A stretch of DNA of 64,000 nt from Xanthomonas sp. AM6 (GTDB lineage Bacteria; Pseudomonadota; Gammaproteobacteria; Xanthomonadales; Xanthomonadaceae). Location of the stretch: positions 1,886,501-1,950,500 of the forward strand of contig NZ_CP106869.1 of NCBI RefSeq assembly GCF_025665335.1, in the 5' to 3' direction. Under the pieces are notes generated by a model. That model was not told where the DNA came from. It made no database searches and worked only from the letters and a program-made list of their open reading frames with translations. The position numbers and the translations under genes were made by a program. The number at the start of each line of letters is the position of its first letter. The stretch's first letter is position 1. Below, one piece after another: positions 44,602 to 53,305 of this stretch.

Positions 44602-45180
44602 TCACCGCATGTTCGCCGCCACGAACTCCCAATTCACCAGCTTCCAGAACGCCTCCAGGTAGCGCGCGCGGTCGCCGCGGTAGTCGCCCCAGTAGGCGTG
44701 TTCCCACAGGTCGCAGGCCAGCAGCGGGGTGTCCTCGCCGGTCAGCGGCGAGCCGACGTTGACCGTGGCGACCAGGGCCAGGGTGGCGTCCGGGCGCTGC
44801 ACCAGCCATACCCAGCCCGAACCGAACACGGCCAGCGCCATGCGTTCGAAATCGGCCTTGAAGCGGGCGACGTCGCCGAAGCTCCTGGCGAGGCGCTCGG
44901 CGAGCGCGCCGCCCGGGTCGCCGCCGCCGCGCGGGCGCAGTCCCTGCCAGTAGAACTCGTGGTTCCAGACCTCGGCGGCGTGCTGGAACAGCCGGCCCTG
45001 GGTACGGCGCACCAGTTCCTGCAACGGCAGGTCGGCGAATTCGCTGCCGGCGAGCTGCGCGTTGAGCCGTTCCACCAGCATGCGCTGGTGCTGGCCGTGG
45101 TGCTGGTCCACGGTCTCGGCGGACAGGTGCGGCGCCAGCGCCGCGCGGTCGTACGGCAGGGGAGCGAGTTCGATGGCCAT
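44602..45180 (-). CDS. sodB: Fe/Mn superoxide dismutase-family protein with altered active-site outer sphere
   Basis: A 192-residue protein colinear with E. coli FeSOD over its whole length. The four metal ligands are kept: His26 (in VDQHHGQHQ), His73 (AAEVWNHEFYW), and Asp and His in LLACDLWEHAYWGDY. Two outer-sphere residues are not: Tyr34, essentially invariant in Fe/Mn SODs, is Leu (QHQRMLVERL), and Gln69, the metal-tuning residue of FeSOD, is Glu (HAAEVWNH). The MnSOD-type Gln in the NQD position is also absent (VNVGSP). Metal binding is likely, but normal dismutase activity is doubtful. It is divergent from grxD, with a palindrome between. Confidence 0.88.
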   Translation of the reverse strand: MAIELAPLPYDRAALAPHLSAETVDQHHGQHQRMLVERLNAQLAGSEFADLPLQELVRRTQGRLFQHAAEVWNHEFYWQGLRPRGGGDPGGALAERLARSFGDVARFKADFERMALAVFGSGWVWLVQRPDATLALVATVNVGSPLTGEDTPLLACDLWEHAYWGDYRGDRARYLEAFWKLVNWEFVAANMR

Positions 45181-45203
45181 GGATCCTCGGGGCGGTTTCG
45201 GGC

Positions 45204-45227
45204 GCGCATGTCGGTACCGGCATGCGC
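45204..45227. promoter_or_regulatory. 24-bp near-perfect palindrome between the SOD-like gene and grxD
   Basis: Arms GCGCATG (45204-45210) and CATGCGC (45221-45227) enclose CGGTACCG, itself a palindrome; only one base pair breaks symmetry. It lies 24-47 bases before the SOD-like start and just upstream of a TACACT element (45234-45239) facing grxD. A shared operator for the two divergent redox genes is likely; the regulator is unknown. Confidence 0.55.
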
Positions 45228-45303
45228 AGGGCTTACACTATGCGGCTACGCGAAAGTCTAGCCGACCGCCGAGGTCGTTCTTTCGCCCAAGCAGGAGAAA
45301 CCC

Positions 45304-45624
45304 ATGCAGGTGATGGAGCGCATCCAGGCCGACATCGAACGCCATCCCATCGTGTTGTTCATGAAGGGCACGCCGCAGTACCCGATGTGCGGCTTTTCCA
45401 GCCGCGCGCTGCAGGCCCTGCTGGCGGCCGGCGCCGACCGGCTGCACACCGTCAACGTGCTCGAGGAGCCGGAGATCCGCGCCAACCTGCCGCGCCATTC
45501 GAACTGGCCGACGTTCCCGCAGCTGTTCATCCATGGCGAGCTGATCGGCGGCTGCGACATCACCCTGGAGCTGTTCGAATCCGGCGAGCTGCAGCGCATC
45601 GTGGCCGAGGCCTACCAGCCGTGA
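45304..45624 (+). CDS. grxD: Monothiol glutaredoxin, Grx4/GrxD family
   Basis: Fe-S cluster carrier and trafficking protein of 106 residues. It has the active site CGFS in YPMCGFSSRALQALL, KGTPQYP before it, and NWPTFPQLFIHGELIGGCDI with the glutathione-binding TFP motif. ATG 45304 follows CAGGAGAAACCC. It is followed by an overlapping SDR gene (GTGA). Confidence 0.95.
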   Translation: MQVMERIQADIERHPIVLFMKGTPQYPMCGFSSRALQALLAAGADRLHTVNVLEEPEIRANLPRHSNWPTFPQLFIHGELIGGCDITLELFESGELQRIVAEAYQP

Positions 45625-46361
45625 GCGAGCCGGCGACGTCGCACGCGGGCGCGTTGGCGCAGCGCGTGGTGCTGGTATGCGGGGCCGCCGGCGGGCTGGG
45701 CAGCGCCGCGGCGCTGGCCTGCGCCCAGGCCGGCGCCACGGTGGTGCTGCTCGGGCACAAGCCGGCGCGCCTGAACCGGGTCTACGACGCGATCGCCGCG
45801 ATCGGCGCGCAGCCGCTGCTGTATCCGCTGGACCTGCTCGGCGCCACGCCGGAGGACTACGCGACGCTGGCCGAGCGGGTGCATGCCGAGCTCGGACGGC
45901 TGGACGGCCTGCTGCACTGCGCCGCCGATTTCGTCGGCCTGACCCCGCTCGAGCACGCCGATCCGGCGCAGTTCGCGCGCGCCATCCACGTCAACCTGAC
46001 CGCCCCGGGCTGGCTGACCCAGGCCTGCCTGCCGCTGCTCAAACAGGCGCCGGACGCGGCGATCGTGTTCGCGCTGGACGACCCGGCGCGCGTCGGCCAG
46101 GCCTACTGGGGCGGCTACGGCGCGGCCCAGCATGGCCGCCGCGGCCTGCTGGCGACCCTGCACGGCGAACTGGCGGCCTCCCCGGTGCGCGTGGCCGGGC
46201 TGCAGCCCGGGCCGATGCGCACCGCACTGCGCGCCCGCGCCTACACCCACCAGGAAGACTTCGACGCAGTGGATCCGGCGCGCTACGCAGCCGCCTGCGT
46301 GGAACTGCTGTCGCCCGCCGGCGCCGTGCACCGCGGCGCGATCTGGAATCCCTTGGCATGA
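45621..46361 (+). CDS. Short-chain dehydrogenase-like protein with degenerate catalytic residues
   Basis: A 246-residue Rossmann-fold protein of the SDR family, nearest in form to YciK. The dinucleotide motif VVLVCGAAGGLGSAAALACA and NLTAPGWL are present. However, where YciK-like enzymes have a catalytic Ser and Tyr-xxx-Lys, this protein reads FALDDPARVG and YWGGYGAAQHG. The Ser region is Asp-Asp and the Lys is Gln. Cofactor binding may persist, but classical redox catalysis seems unlikely. It starts at GTG 45621 in the grxD stop and ends in an overlap with the MarC gene. Confidence 0.82.
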   Translation: MSEPATSHAGALAQRVVLVCGAAGGLGSAAALACAQAGATVVLLGHKPARLNRVYDAIAAIGAQPLLYPLDLLGATPEDYATLAERVHAELGRLDGLLHCAADFVGLTPLEHADPAQFARAIHVNLTAPGWLTQACLPLLKQAPDAAIVFALDDPARVGQAYWGGYGAAQHGRRGLLATLHGELAASPVRVAGLQPGPMRTALRARAYTHQEDFDAVDPARYAAACVELLSPAGAVHRGAIWNPLA

Positions 46362-46957
46362 CCATCCTGTCGGCGGCGCTGCTGCTGTTCCTGATCCTCG
46401 ACCCGCTGGGCAACATCCCGGTGTTCCTCAGCGTGCTCAAGCCGCTGCCGGCCAAGCGCCAGCGCATCGTGCTGGCGCGCGAACTGCTGATCGCGCTGGG
46501 CGTGCTGATGGCGTTCCTGTGGGGCGGCAAGTACGCGCTGGAAGTGATGCACCTGCGCCAGGAGTCGGTGGCGATCGCCGGCGGCATCGTGCTGTTCCTG
46601 ATCGGCATCCGCATGATCTTCCCGCGCCCGGAAGGCCTGATGGGCGAGATTCCCGACGGCGAACCGTTCATTGTGCCGCTGGCGATCCCGCTGGTGGCCG
46701 GCCCCTCGGGCATGGCCGCGGTGATGCTGATGGGCAGCAACGAACCCACCCGCCTGGGCGAATGGAGCCTGGCGCTGATCCTGGCCTGGGTCGGCACCTC
46801 GGCGCTGCTGTTCTCCGGCACCCTGTTGTACAAGCTGCTCGGCATGCGCGTGCTGACCGCGGTCGAGCGGCTGATGGGCATGCTGCTGGTGGCGATCTCG
46901 GTGCAGATGTTCCTGGACGGCCTCACGGCCTATCTGAAACTGCCGGGCGCCGGCTGA
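46358..46957 (+). CDS. MarC/YhgN-family integral membrane protein
   Basis: A 199-residue inner-membrane protein with six hydrophobic segments. It begins LFLILDPLGNIPVFLSVLK, and IPLVAGPSGMAAVMLMGS is the second family motif. The family is called NAAT transporters or MarC, but its physiological role is poorly defined. ATG 46358 overlaps the SDR stop, so grxD-SDR-MarC form one translational unit. Confidence 0.88.
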   Translation: MTILSAALLLFLILDPLGNIPVFLSVLKPLPAKRQRIVLARELLIALGVLMAFLWGGKYALEVMHLRQESVAIAGGIVLFLIGIRMIFPRPEGLMGEIPDGEPFIVPLAIPLVAGPSGMAAVMLMGSNEPTRLGEWSLALILAWVGTSALLFSGTLLYKLLGMRVLTAVERLMGMLLVAISVQMFLDGLTAYLKLPGAG

Positions 46958-47525
46958 GCGGGAGCGTGCCGCCGCCGTTGCGGCATGCGCGCCGCGTCGC
47001 TAGCGGACACTGGTCTTGTCGCGGGCGCTAGCGCTGGGGCGGCCCAAGCCGGTTGCTTGCGCATGGCGATGCGCTTTGGGGCGCCGAGTGCCGCGCGTGG
47101 CGGCAGATCAAAGTTCCGTCAACTGCGGCTAACGTGAGCCAATAGCCTCCCTGCCGCGCGCCTTGCGAGCGATAGACGAGCGCGGCGTACCCCAATGGCC
47201 ACGGCTCTCCGCCGCCCATTGGGCGGCGAGGGCGTGTGTTGGATGAGCTCGTTTCTGCCCGTATGCGCTGGGCTGCGCGTCCCTCGCCGAACCCTGCTGC
47301 CCACTCGAGCCAAATGCCAGTTCCCACGAACTGGGATCCATGTCTTGTCATGTCCGCTTGTGTCTGGCTGTCACGTTTTGGCAACAAATCGGCCCTATGG
47401 TGTTAAACTCACGTTAACCCTTGCGGGGGATCCAGCAAGGGGGCACGAACCTCATTCCGCTGCCGTGCGTCGACCAGGGACGGCTAGCTATGCGCATTTC
47501 GTCAACTTCCATCGAGGCTATTGCA
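46958..47525. other. 568-base leader and intergenic region before the TonB-dependent receptor
   Basis: No convincing gene is found here. A minus-strand frame at 47028-47387 translates to 119 residues without motifs. Features seen: a CCCAATGG/CCATTGGG dyad (47191-47223), a promoter-like TTGGCA-17-TGTTAA (47378-47406), and a CCCTTGC/GCAAGGG hairpin (47418-47441) in the predicted 5' untranslated leader. The leader could carry post-transcriptional control of the receptor. Confidence 0.45.
47378..47406 (+). promoter_or_regulatory. Predicted sigma-70-type promoter of the TonB-dependent receptor
   Basis: TTGGCA at 47378-47383 and TGTTAA at 47401-47406 are 17 bases apart, in a locally AT-richer stretch. 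The predicted leader of over 110 bases contains a hairpin at 47418-47441. Confidence 0.35.
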
Positions 47526-50500
47526 ATGACTCAACCCCGCCGTCTCCGGATGTCCAAGCTCACTCTTGGCCTCGTAGCTGCGCTCGCCGCCGCCCCCGTG
47601 TTTGCCCAGAGCACGTCCGCCGGCATCGCCGGTCAGGTCGTGGGTGCTGGTGGCCAGCCGGTGCCAAACGCGGAGGTGACGATCACGCACGTCGAATCCG
47701 GCACCGTCAGCCGCGCGGTCACCGATGCCAGCGGCCGCTACAACGCGCGCGGTCTGCGCGTCGGCGGTCCGTACACCATCGTCGTCACCGGTTCCGGTGC
47801 GGGCACCACGACCCGTGAAGGTGTGTACCTGAATCTGGACAAGGTGAATGAAGTCGACGCCACGCTTGGCGGCGATGTCTCCACCCTGGGCACCGTGCAG
47901 GCGATCGTCGGCAGCTACGGCTCGGCCGTGTTCAGCGCCAACAAGATGGGTACCGGCACCAACGTGACTCGCGAGGACATCGATTCGCTGCCGTCGATCA
48001 ACCGCAACCTGCAGGACTATGTGCGCCTGGATCCGCGCGTGTCGCAGACCGACAAGTCGCGCAACGAGATTTCGGTGGGCGGCCAGAACCCGCGCTACAA
48101 CGCGATCCGCGTCGACGGCATCAGCACCAACGACGCGTTCGGCCTGGAGTCCAACAGCCTGCCGACGCCACGCCAGCCGTTCTCGATGGACGTGATCGAC
48201 GAGATCTCGATCGACGTCGCCAACTACGACGTGAGCATCAGCGGCGGCACCGGTGGCGTGATCAACGCGGTGACCAAATCCGGCACCAACGAGTTCCACG
48301 GCTCGGTGTATGGCACCTACCGCGACAACGACTGGTCCGGCAAGAACCAGAACGACATCCGTCCCAAGCTGTTCGACAGCGAGAAGACCTACGGCCTGAC
48401 CGTGGGCGGCCCGATCGTCAAGGACAAGCTGTTCTTCTTCGCCAACTACGAGAAGTACGAGGGCAAGGGCGTGTTCACCGGCGCTTCGGGCTATGGCCCG
48501 ACCGGCTCCGGCGCCAGCAACATCGTCAACGTCTCGCAGGCGCAGGTCGACGAGATCATCGACATCTCCCGGAACGTCTATGGCTTCGAGCCGGGCACCC
48601 TGGCGCTGCCCGCGCTGAATTCCGACTCGGAAGAGAAGGGCTTTAAGCTGGATTGGAACATCAGCGACAAGCACCGCGCTTCGTTCCGCTATGGCAAGTC
48701 CGAGCAGAGTACCGCCAACCTCAACGGCTTCACCTCCTCGGCGCTGTCGCTGAACTCCTACCACTACGTCCGCGACTTCGAGCTGGAAACCTACACCGGC
48801 CAGCTGTTCAGCGACTGGACCGATACCTTCTCCACCGAAGCCAAGGTCTCCTATCGCGACTACGCCACCGAGCGTACCGCTGCCTCGCAGCTGCCGGCGA
48901 TTGCCGTGCGCGTGGGCAACTCCACGATCAACCTCGGCACCGAGCAGAGCACCCAGGCCAACGCGCTGCGTACCGAGACCTGGAACGCATTCTTCGCCGG
49001 CAACCTGTTCCTGAACGACCACACGGTGAAGTTCGGCTTCGACTACGAAGACAACGACATCTTCAACCTGTTCGCGCAGCGCGTGTTCGGCTCGTACACG
49101 TTCAATTCGATCGCCGACTATCGCGCCAACCGCCCCGCCAACTATCGCTATTCCAAATCGAACTCGGGCAATATCGATGACATCGCCGCGCAGTGGGGCA
49201 TCCGCAACCTGGGCCTGTTCGTGCAGGACACCTGGGCGGTCAACAGCAATCTGACCCTGACCTTCGGTCTGCGCTACGACGAGCCGATGGTGAAGGACAA
49301 GCCGCAGTACAACGCGGCGGCATCGACCGCGTTCGGCGTGCGCAACGATGCGACCATCGACGGCAACGGCCTGTTCGAGCCACGCTTCGGCTTCAACTAT
49401 ACCTTCGATGCGGAGCGCCCGACCCAGCTGCGTGGCGGCGTGGGCCTGTTCCAGGGTGCGGCTGCTTCGGTGTGGCTGTCCAATCCGTATTCGAACACTG
49501 GTCTGGCCTACACCGACTACAACTTCTCCAATACCGCTTTGATCAATTCCAACGGTATCCGTTTCACCCCGGACATCAATAACCAGCCGACGGGCAACGG
49601 CAGTGTTGGTGGTGCTACGCAGTCCGTCGACTTCGTCGACAAGGATCTCGGCCAGCCGTCGGTGTGGAAGGCCAACCTTGCGTTCGACACCGAGCTGCCG
49701 TGGTACGGCATCGTCGCGTCGGTGGAAGGCGTCGTGACGTCGGTTGAGGAAGCGATCTACTACCAGCAGCTGAATCTCGGTACCGCGACCGCTGTGGGTC
49801 AGGATGGCCGCGAAATCTATTGGAACGCAGCGGGTCGCAACCCGGCCAGTTGGAACGTGAATGGTTCCCAGCCTACGGGGGTATCCGTCGACGCGCGTAC
49901 CAATCGTCTGCGGGCCTACAACGATGCCATCATCGCCCGCTCCACCAGCAAGGGTGGCAGCCAGAGTCTGACCGTCGGTCTGAGCAAGCCGTTCAACGAC
50001 AGCGACTGGTCGTGGAGCATGTCTTACACCTACACCAATGCGGACGAAGTCAGCACGCTGACCAGTTCGACATCGAGCTCCCAGCTGGGCAACACCGCAG
50101 TGTTTCAGGCCAACGAAGAGGTCAACACCACGTCGGCGTACGAGATCAAGAACAGCTTCCTGGCGACCCTGCAGTGGAAGCATGCGTTCTTCGGCGACTA
50201 CAACACCAAGGTCGGCCTGATCTACCAGGGCCGCAGCGGCCGTCCGTATAGCTATACGTTCGACAACGACGCCAACGGCGACGGCCGCTTGAACGACCTG
50301 CTGTACATCCCGCGCGCCCCGGGCGACGTGCTGTTCGGCTCGGCTGCCGAAGAGACGGCGTTCTGGAACTATGTGAACGGCAACGAGTACCTGAAGTCGC
50401 ATTTGGGACAGGTCGCCCAGCGCAACGATTCGCGCAATCCGTGGGTCAACCAGTTCGACCTGCATATCGAGCAAGAGATTCCTGGTTTCCTCAAGGGTAA

Positions 50501-50735
50501 CAAGGCCTCCATCTGGCTCGACGTGATGAACGTGGGCAACCTGCTGAACAAGAAGTGGGGCCGAGTGGAAGAGGTCGCGTTCCCGGCGATGCGCGGTATC
50601 GTCGAGTACGGCGGCATCGACCAGGCCACCGGCAAGTACGTGTACCGCTACAACGGCGCGGACAACCTGACCGTCTACGACGACAAGGGCATCTCGCGCT
50701 GGGCGCTGCAGGTGGGCTTCCGCTACCAGTTCTAA
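47526..50735 (+). CDS. Oar-like TonB-dependent outer-membrane receptor
   Basis: Outer-membrane beta-barrel of 1069 residues. After the signal peptide (LTLGLVAALAAAPVFA) comes a carboxypeptidase-regulatory-like Ig-type domain (GIAGQVVGAGGQPVPNAEVT, VTDASGRYNARGL). Next are a plug with FSANKMGTGTNVTREDIDSLP, SRNEISVGGQNPRYNAIRVDG and GGTGGVINAVTKSGTNEFHGS, and a long barrel ending in the aromatic LQVGFRYQF. ATG 47526 has GAGG eight bases upstream; two earlier in-frame ATGs lack this. The substrate is unknown; Oar proteins are linked to protein or peptide uptake and adhesion. An intrinsic terminator follows. Confidence 0.93.
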   Translation: MTQPRRLRMSKLTLGLVAALAAAPVFAQSTSAGIAGQVVGAGGQPVPNAEVTITHVESGTVSRAVTDASGRYNARGLRVGGPYTIVVTGSGAGTTTREGVYLNLDKVNEVDATLGGDVSTLGTVQAIVGSYGSAVFSANKMGTGTNVTREDIDSLPSINRNLQDYVRLDPRVSQTDKSRNEISVGGQNPRYNAIRVDGISTNDAFGLESNSLPTPRQPFSMDVIDEISIDVANYDVSISGGTGGVINAVTKSGTNEFHGSVYGTYRDNDWSGKNQNDIRPKLFDSEKTYGLTVGGPIVKDKLFFFANYEKYEGKGVFTGASGYGPTGSGASNIVNVSQAQVDEIIDISRNVYGFEPGTLALPALNSDSEEKGFKLDWNISDKHRASFRYGKSEQSTANLNGFTSSALSLNSYHYVRDFELETYTGQLFSDWTDTFSTEAKVSYRDYATERTAASQLPAIAVRVGNSTINLGTEQSTQANALRTETWNAFFAGNLFLNDHTVKFGFDYEDNDIFNLFAQRVFGSYTFNSIADYRANRPANYRYSKSNSGNIDDIAAQWGIRNLGLFVQDTWAVNSNLTLTFGLRYDEPMVKDKPQYNAAASTAFGVRNDATIDGNGLFEPRFGFNYTFDAERPTQLRGGVGLFQGAAASVWLSNPYSNTGLAYTDYNFSNTALINSNGIRFTPDINNQPTGNGSVGGATQSVDFVDKDLGQPSVWKANLAFDTELPWYGIVASVEGVVTSVEEAIYYQQLNLGTATAVGQDGREIYWNAAGRNPASWNVNGSQPTGVSVDARTNRLRAYNDAIIARSTSKGGSQSLTVGLSKPFNDSDWSWSMSYTYTNADEVSTLTSSTSSSQLGNTAVFQANEEVNTTSAYEIKNSFLATLQWKHAFFGDYNTKVGLIYQGRSGRPYSYTFDNDANGDGRLNDLLYIPRAPGDVLFGSAAEETAFWNYVNGNEYLKSHLGQVAQRNDSRNPWVNQFDLHIEQEIPGFLKGNKASIWLDVMNVGNLLNKKWGRVEEVAFPAMRGIVEYGGIDQATGKYVYRYNGADNLTVYDDKGISRWALQVGFRYQF

Positions 50736-50763
50736 AAGCTGCGGCGATGCATGTATGAAAGCG

Positions 50764-50794
50764 AACGGCCGGGGCGACCCGGCCGTTTTCTTTT
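50764..50794 (+). terminator. Rho-independent terminator of the receptor gene
   Basis: AACGGCCGGG-gcga-CCCGGCCGTT followed by TTCTTTT: a perfect 10-base stem, tetraloop and U-rich tail, 29 bases after the stop. Confidence 0.9.
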
Positions 50795-50845
50795 GCGGGG
50801 CCGGGCGCTAAAGTCGCCGCTGACGACAACGACAAGACTTACGAC

Positions 50846-52234
50846 ATGACGACGAGCAACACGGCGGCGCGGGCGCTGCCGGTAGTGGACGCGCGGATCT
50901 ACCCGCGCGGCGGCCTGGATATCCTCTCGCGCGCCGAAGTGGTGCGCCTGCGCGACGCGTCCAGCGGCGGCCTGCACGAGCTGCTGCGGCGCTGCGCGCT
51001 GGCGGTGCTGACCAGCGGCAGCGCGTCCGACGATCCGCGCGCCGCGCGCGACCTGTACCCCGACTTCGACATCCAGGTGGTCCAGCGCGACCGCGGCGTG
51101 CGCATCGACCTGTTCAACGCGCCGGCGATGGCCTTCGTGGACGGGGAGATCATCAACGGCGTGGCCGAACTGCTGTTCGCCGTGGTCCGCGACCTGGCCT
51201 ACATGGCCATCGAGCTGGGGCCGGAATCGGCCGCCGACCTGGAGTCCAGCGAAGGCATCACCAGCGCCGTGTTCGGGCAGTTGCGCAATGGGCGCATCCT
51301 GCAGCCGGCCGATCCCAACCTGGTGGTGTGCTGGGGCGGCCATTCGATCTCGCGCGACGAGTACCTGTACACCAAGCAGGTCGGCTACGAGCTGGGCCTG
51401 CGCGGGCTGGACATCTGCACCGGCTGCGGTCCGGGCGCGATGAAGGGGCCGATGAAAGGCGCCACCATCGCCCACGCCAAGCAGCGCAAGCACGACAACC
51501 GCTACATCGGCATCACCGAGCCGGGCATCATCGCCGCCGAGTCGCCGAACCCGATCGTCAACCACCTGGTGATCATGCCGGACATCGAGAAGCGCCTGGA
51601 GGCCTTCGTCCGCATCGGCCACGGCATCATCGTGTTCCCCGGCGGCGTCGGCACCGCCGAGGAGATCCTGTACCTGCTCGGCATCCTGCTGCGCGACGAG
51701 AACCGCGCGCTGCCGTTCCCGCTGCTCCTGACCGGCCCCACCATCGCCGCGCCGTACTTCGAGCAGATCGACCGCTTCCTGCGCCTGACCCTGGGCGAGG
51801 CGGCCACGTCGCGCTACGAGATCGTGGTCGGCGACCCGATCGCGGTGGCGCGCAAGATGGCCGAGGGCATCCAGCGGGTGCGCATGTACCGCAAGGAGCA
51901 GAAGGACGCCTTCTACTTCAACTGGTCGTTGCACATCCCGCTGGAGTACCAGCGCCCGTTCGCGCCGACCCACGAGGCGATGGCCGCGCTCGACCTGCAC
52001 CACGGGCGCCCGCCGCACGCATTGGCGGCGGACCTGCGCCGCGCCTTCTCCGGCATCGTCGCCGGCAACGTCAAGGAGGACGGCATGCGCCGCATCGAGG
52101 AGTTCGGCCCGTTCGAGATCCACGGCGACGCGGACATGATGCAGGCCCTGGACGAGCTGCTGCGCGCCTTCGTCGAGCAGCGCCGGATGAAGATTTCCGG
52201 CGAGTACCGGCCTTGTTATCGGGTCATGGCCTGA
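50846..52234 (+). CDS. ppnN: Pyrimidine/purine nucleotide 5'-monophosphate nucleosidase
   Basis: LOG-family nucleosidase of 462 residues (PpnN/YgdH), known in E. coli as a (p)ppGpp-bound enzyme that splits nucleoside monophosphates. Order: N-terminal DUF4478-type domain (RGGLDILSRAEVVRLRD), the central LOG domain with CWGGHSISRDEYLYTKQVG, CTGCGPGAMKGPMKGA and the signature VFPGGVGTAEEILYLLG, then a C-terminal DUF3412-type domain (KDAFYFNWSLHIPLEYQRPF). Length and domain order are normal. Confidence 0.94.
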   Translation: MTTSNTAARALPVVDARIYPRGGLDILSRAEVVRLRDASSGGLHELLRRCALAVLTSGSASDDPRAARDLYPDFDIQVVQRDRGVRIDLFNAPAMAFVDGEIINGVAELLFAVVRDLAYMAIELGPESAADLESSEGITSAVFGQLRNGRILQPADPNLVVCWGGHSISRDEYLYTKQVGYELGLRGLDICTGCGPGAMKGPMKGATIAHAKQRKHDNRYIGITEPGIIAAESPNPIVNHLVIMPDIEKRLEAFVRIGHGIIVFPGGVGTAEEILYLLGILLRDENRALPFPLLLTGPTIAAPYFEQIDRFLRLTLGEAATSRYEIVVGDPIAVARKMAEGIQRVRMYRKEQKDAFYFNWSLHIPLEYQRPFAPTHEAMAALDLHHGRPPHALAADLRRAFSGIVAGNVKEDGMRRIEEFGPFEIHGDADMMQALDELLRAFVEQRRMKISGEYRPCYRVMA

Positions 52235-52245
52235 GCGCGGACCGG

Positions 52246-52266
52246 GACGGCCGTTCGCGGGCCGTC
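52246..52266. terminator. Stem-loop between convergent ppnN and the histidine kinase gene
   Basis: GACGGCC-gttcgcg-GGCCGTC fills most of the 39-base gap between two convergent stops. It has a seven-base perfect stem and no T-run. It could serve both genes as a weak terminator. Confidence 0.35.
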
Positions 52267-52273
52267 GGTGCCG

Positions 52274-53305
52274 TCAGGGAGGGCTGGGCAGTTCGAGCAG
52301 GCTGACGAAGGTGTCGGTCCCGTGTTGGGTGCTCAAGCGTCCGTTGCCGATGCTTTCCACGCGCGCGCGGACCGCGTCCAGGCCGATTCCGGACCCGCTG
52401 CCGGCGGCCGCCTCGCCGTTCGCGGGCAAGGAGTTGACGATCTCGATCCTGATCCAGTGCGCGTCCTGTTCGACCCGAAGGCGGACATGGCCGCCGCTGG
52501 TGCTGGGCTCGATGCCGTGCCGGACCGCGTTCTCCACCAGGGGCTGGATCGAAAGGGTGGGGACGTCGATCGCCGGAAGGGGATCGGGCAGTTCCCAATC
52601 GATGGTCAGGCGGTCGCCGAGGCGCATCTGCTCGATGCCGAGATAACGCCGGGCGAGCGACAGCTCTTCTTCCAGGCTCAACCGGTCGGGTCCGGCGAGC
52701 GCCGCCCTGAACAGGTCGGCGAGATCCAGCAACAGGCGTTCCGCCTGTTCCGGCCGAAAGCGCGCCAACGCCGCGCCGGTGTTGAGCGTGTTGAACAGGA
52801 AGTGGGGGCGGATGCGGGCACGCAGTGCTTCGAGCTGGGCGTGTTTGGCCTGTACCGCCAGCTGCTGCACGCGCCAGTGGTTCTGGAATGCCAGCAGCGC
52901 CATCAGCCCCACGGTGAGGGCGATGGCCGCCACCTTGAGCAGGAAGGCATGCCAGCCTCCCTGCAACAGCGACAGTTCTTCCAGCGCCGCCCACGCAATC
53001 GCGTGCACGGCGACGGCGACGATCACCAGCAGCGCCACTGCCAGATAGGCCACCTGCTGCGGACGGCAGCGTTCGAGACGCCTGCGCGCCAGATAGAGCA
53101 AGGCCAGCGTGGTCAACGCCGTCCACTGCAGCAGCAGCGAGGCGAGGCCGAAATGGACCCAGCCGCTCGTGGACTGTCCGGGCGCCAAGGTCAGGATGAC
53201 CGCGACTGCTTCGCCGGTCAGCAGCACCCAGATCAGGGTGCTGGACTGCCATAGGATGTCGAGCGGCAGGGCGGAGGCGGGGGCTGGGCGCATGGGATCG
53301 GGCAT
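52274..53305 (-). CDS. LytS/AlgZ(FimS)-like sensor histidine kinase
   Basis: A 343-residue membrane kinase of the His_kinase (LytS/YehU) type. About four N-terminal helices (WVLLTGEAVAVILTLAPG, LLLQWTALTTLALLYLA, VAYLAVALLVIVAVAVHAIAW, FLLKVAAIALTVGLMALL) precede the phosphoacceptor motif RIRPHFLFNTLN (His about residue 167). A HATPase half with IQPLVENAVRHGI and GSGIGLDAVRARVE follows. The N-terminus resembles AlgZ. In Pseudomonas, AlgZ(FimS)/AlgR activates fimU-pilVWXY1E, and here the kinase diverges from exactly that operon. No LytTR response regulator is adjacent. Confidence 0.82.
   Translation of the reverse strand: MPDPMRPAPASALPLDILWQSSTLIWVLLTGEAVAVILTLAPGQSTSGWVHFGLASLLLQWTALTTLALLYLARRRLERCRPQQVAYLAVALLVIVAVAVHAIAWAALEELSLLQGGWHAFLLKVAAIALTVGLMALLAFQNHWRVQQLAVQAKHAQLEALRARIRPHFLFNTLNTGAALARFRPEQAERLLLDLADLFRAALAGPDRLSLEEELSLARRYLGIEQMRLGDRLTIDWELPDPLPAIDVPTLSIQPLVENAVRHGIEPSTSGGHVRLRVEQDAHWIRIEIVNSLPANGEAAAGSGSGIGLDAVRARVESIGNGRLSTQHGTDTFVSLLELPSPP

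Noticed and set aside
47028-47387. Minus-strand 119-codon frame before the TonB-dependent receptor
   Set aside because: No motif, signal or RBS. It overlaps the predicted promoter of the receptor.
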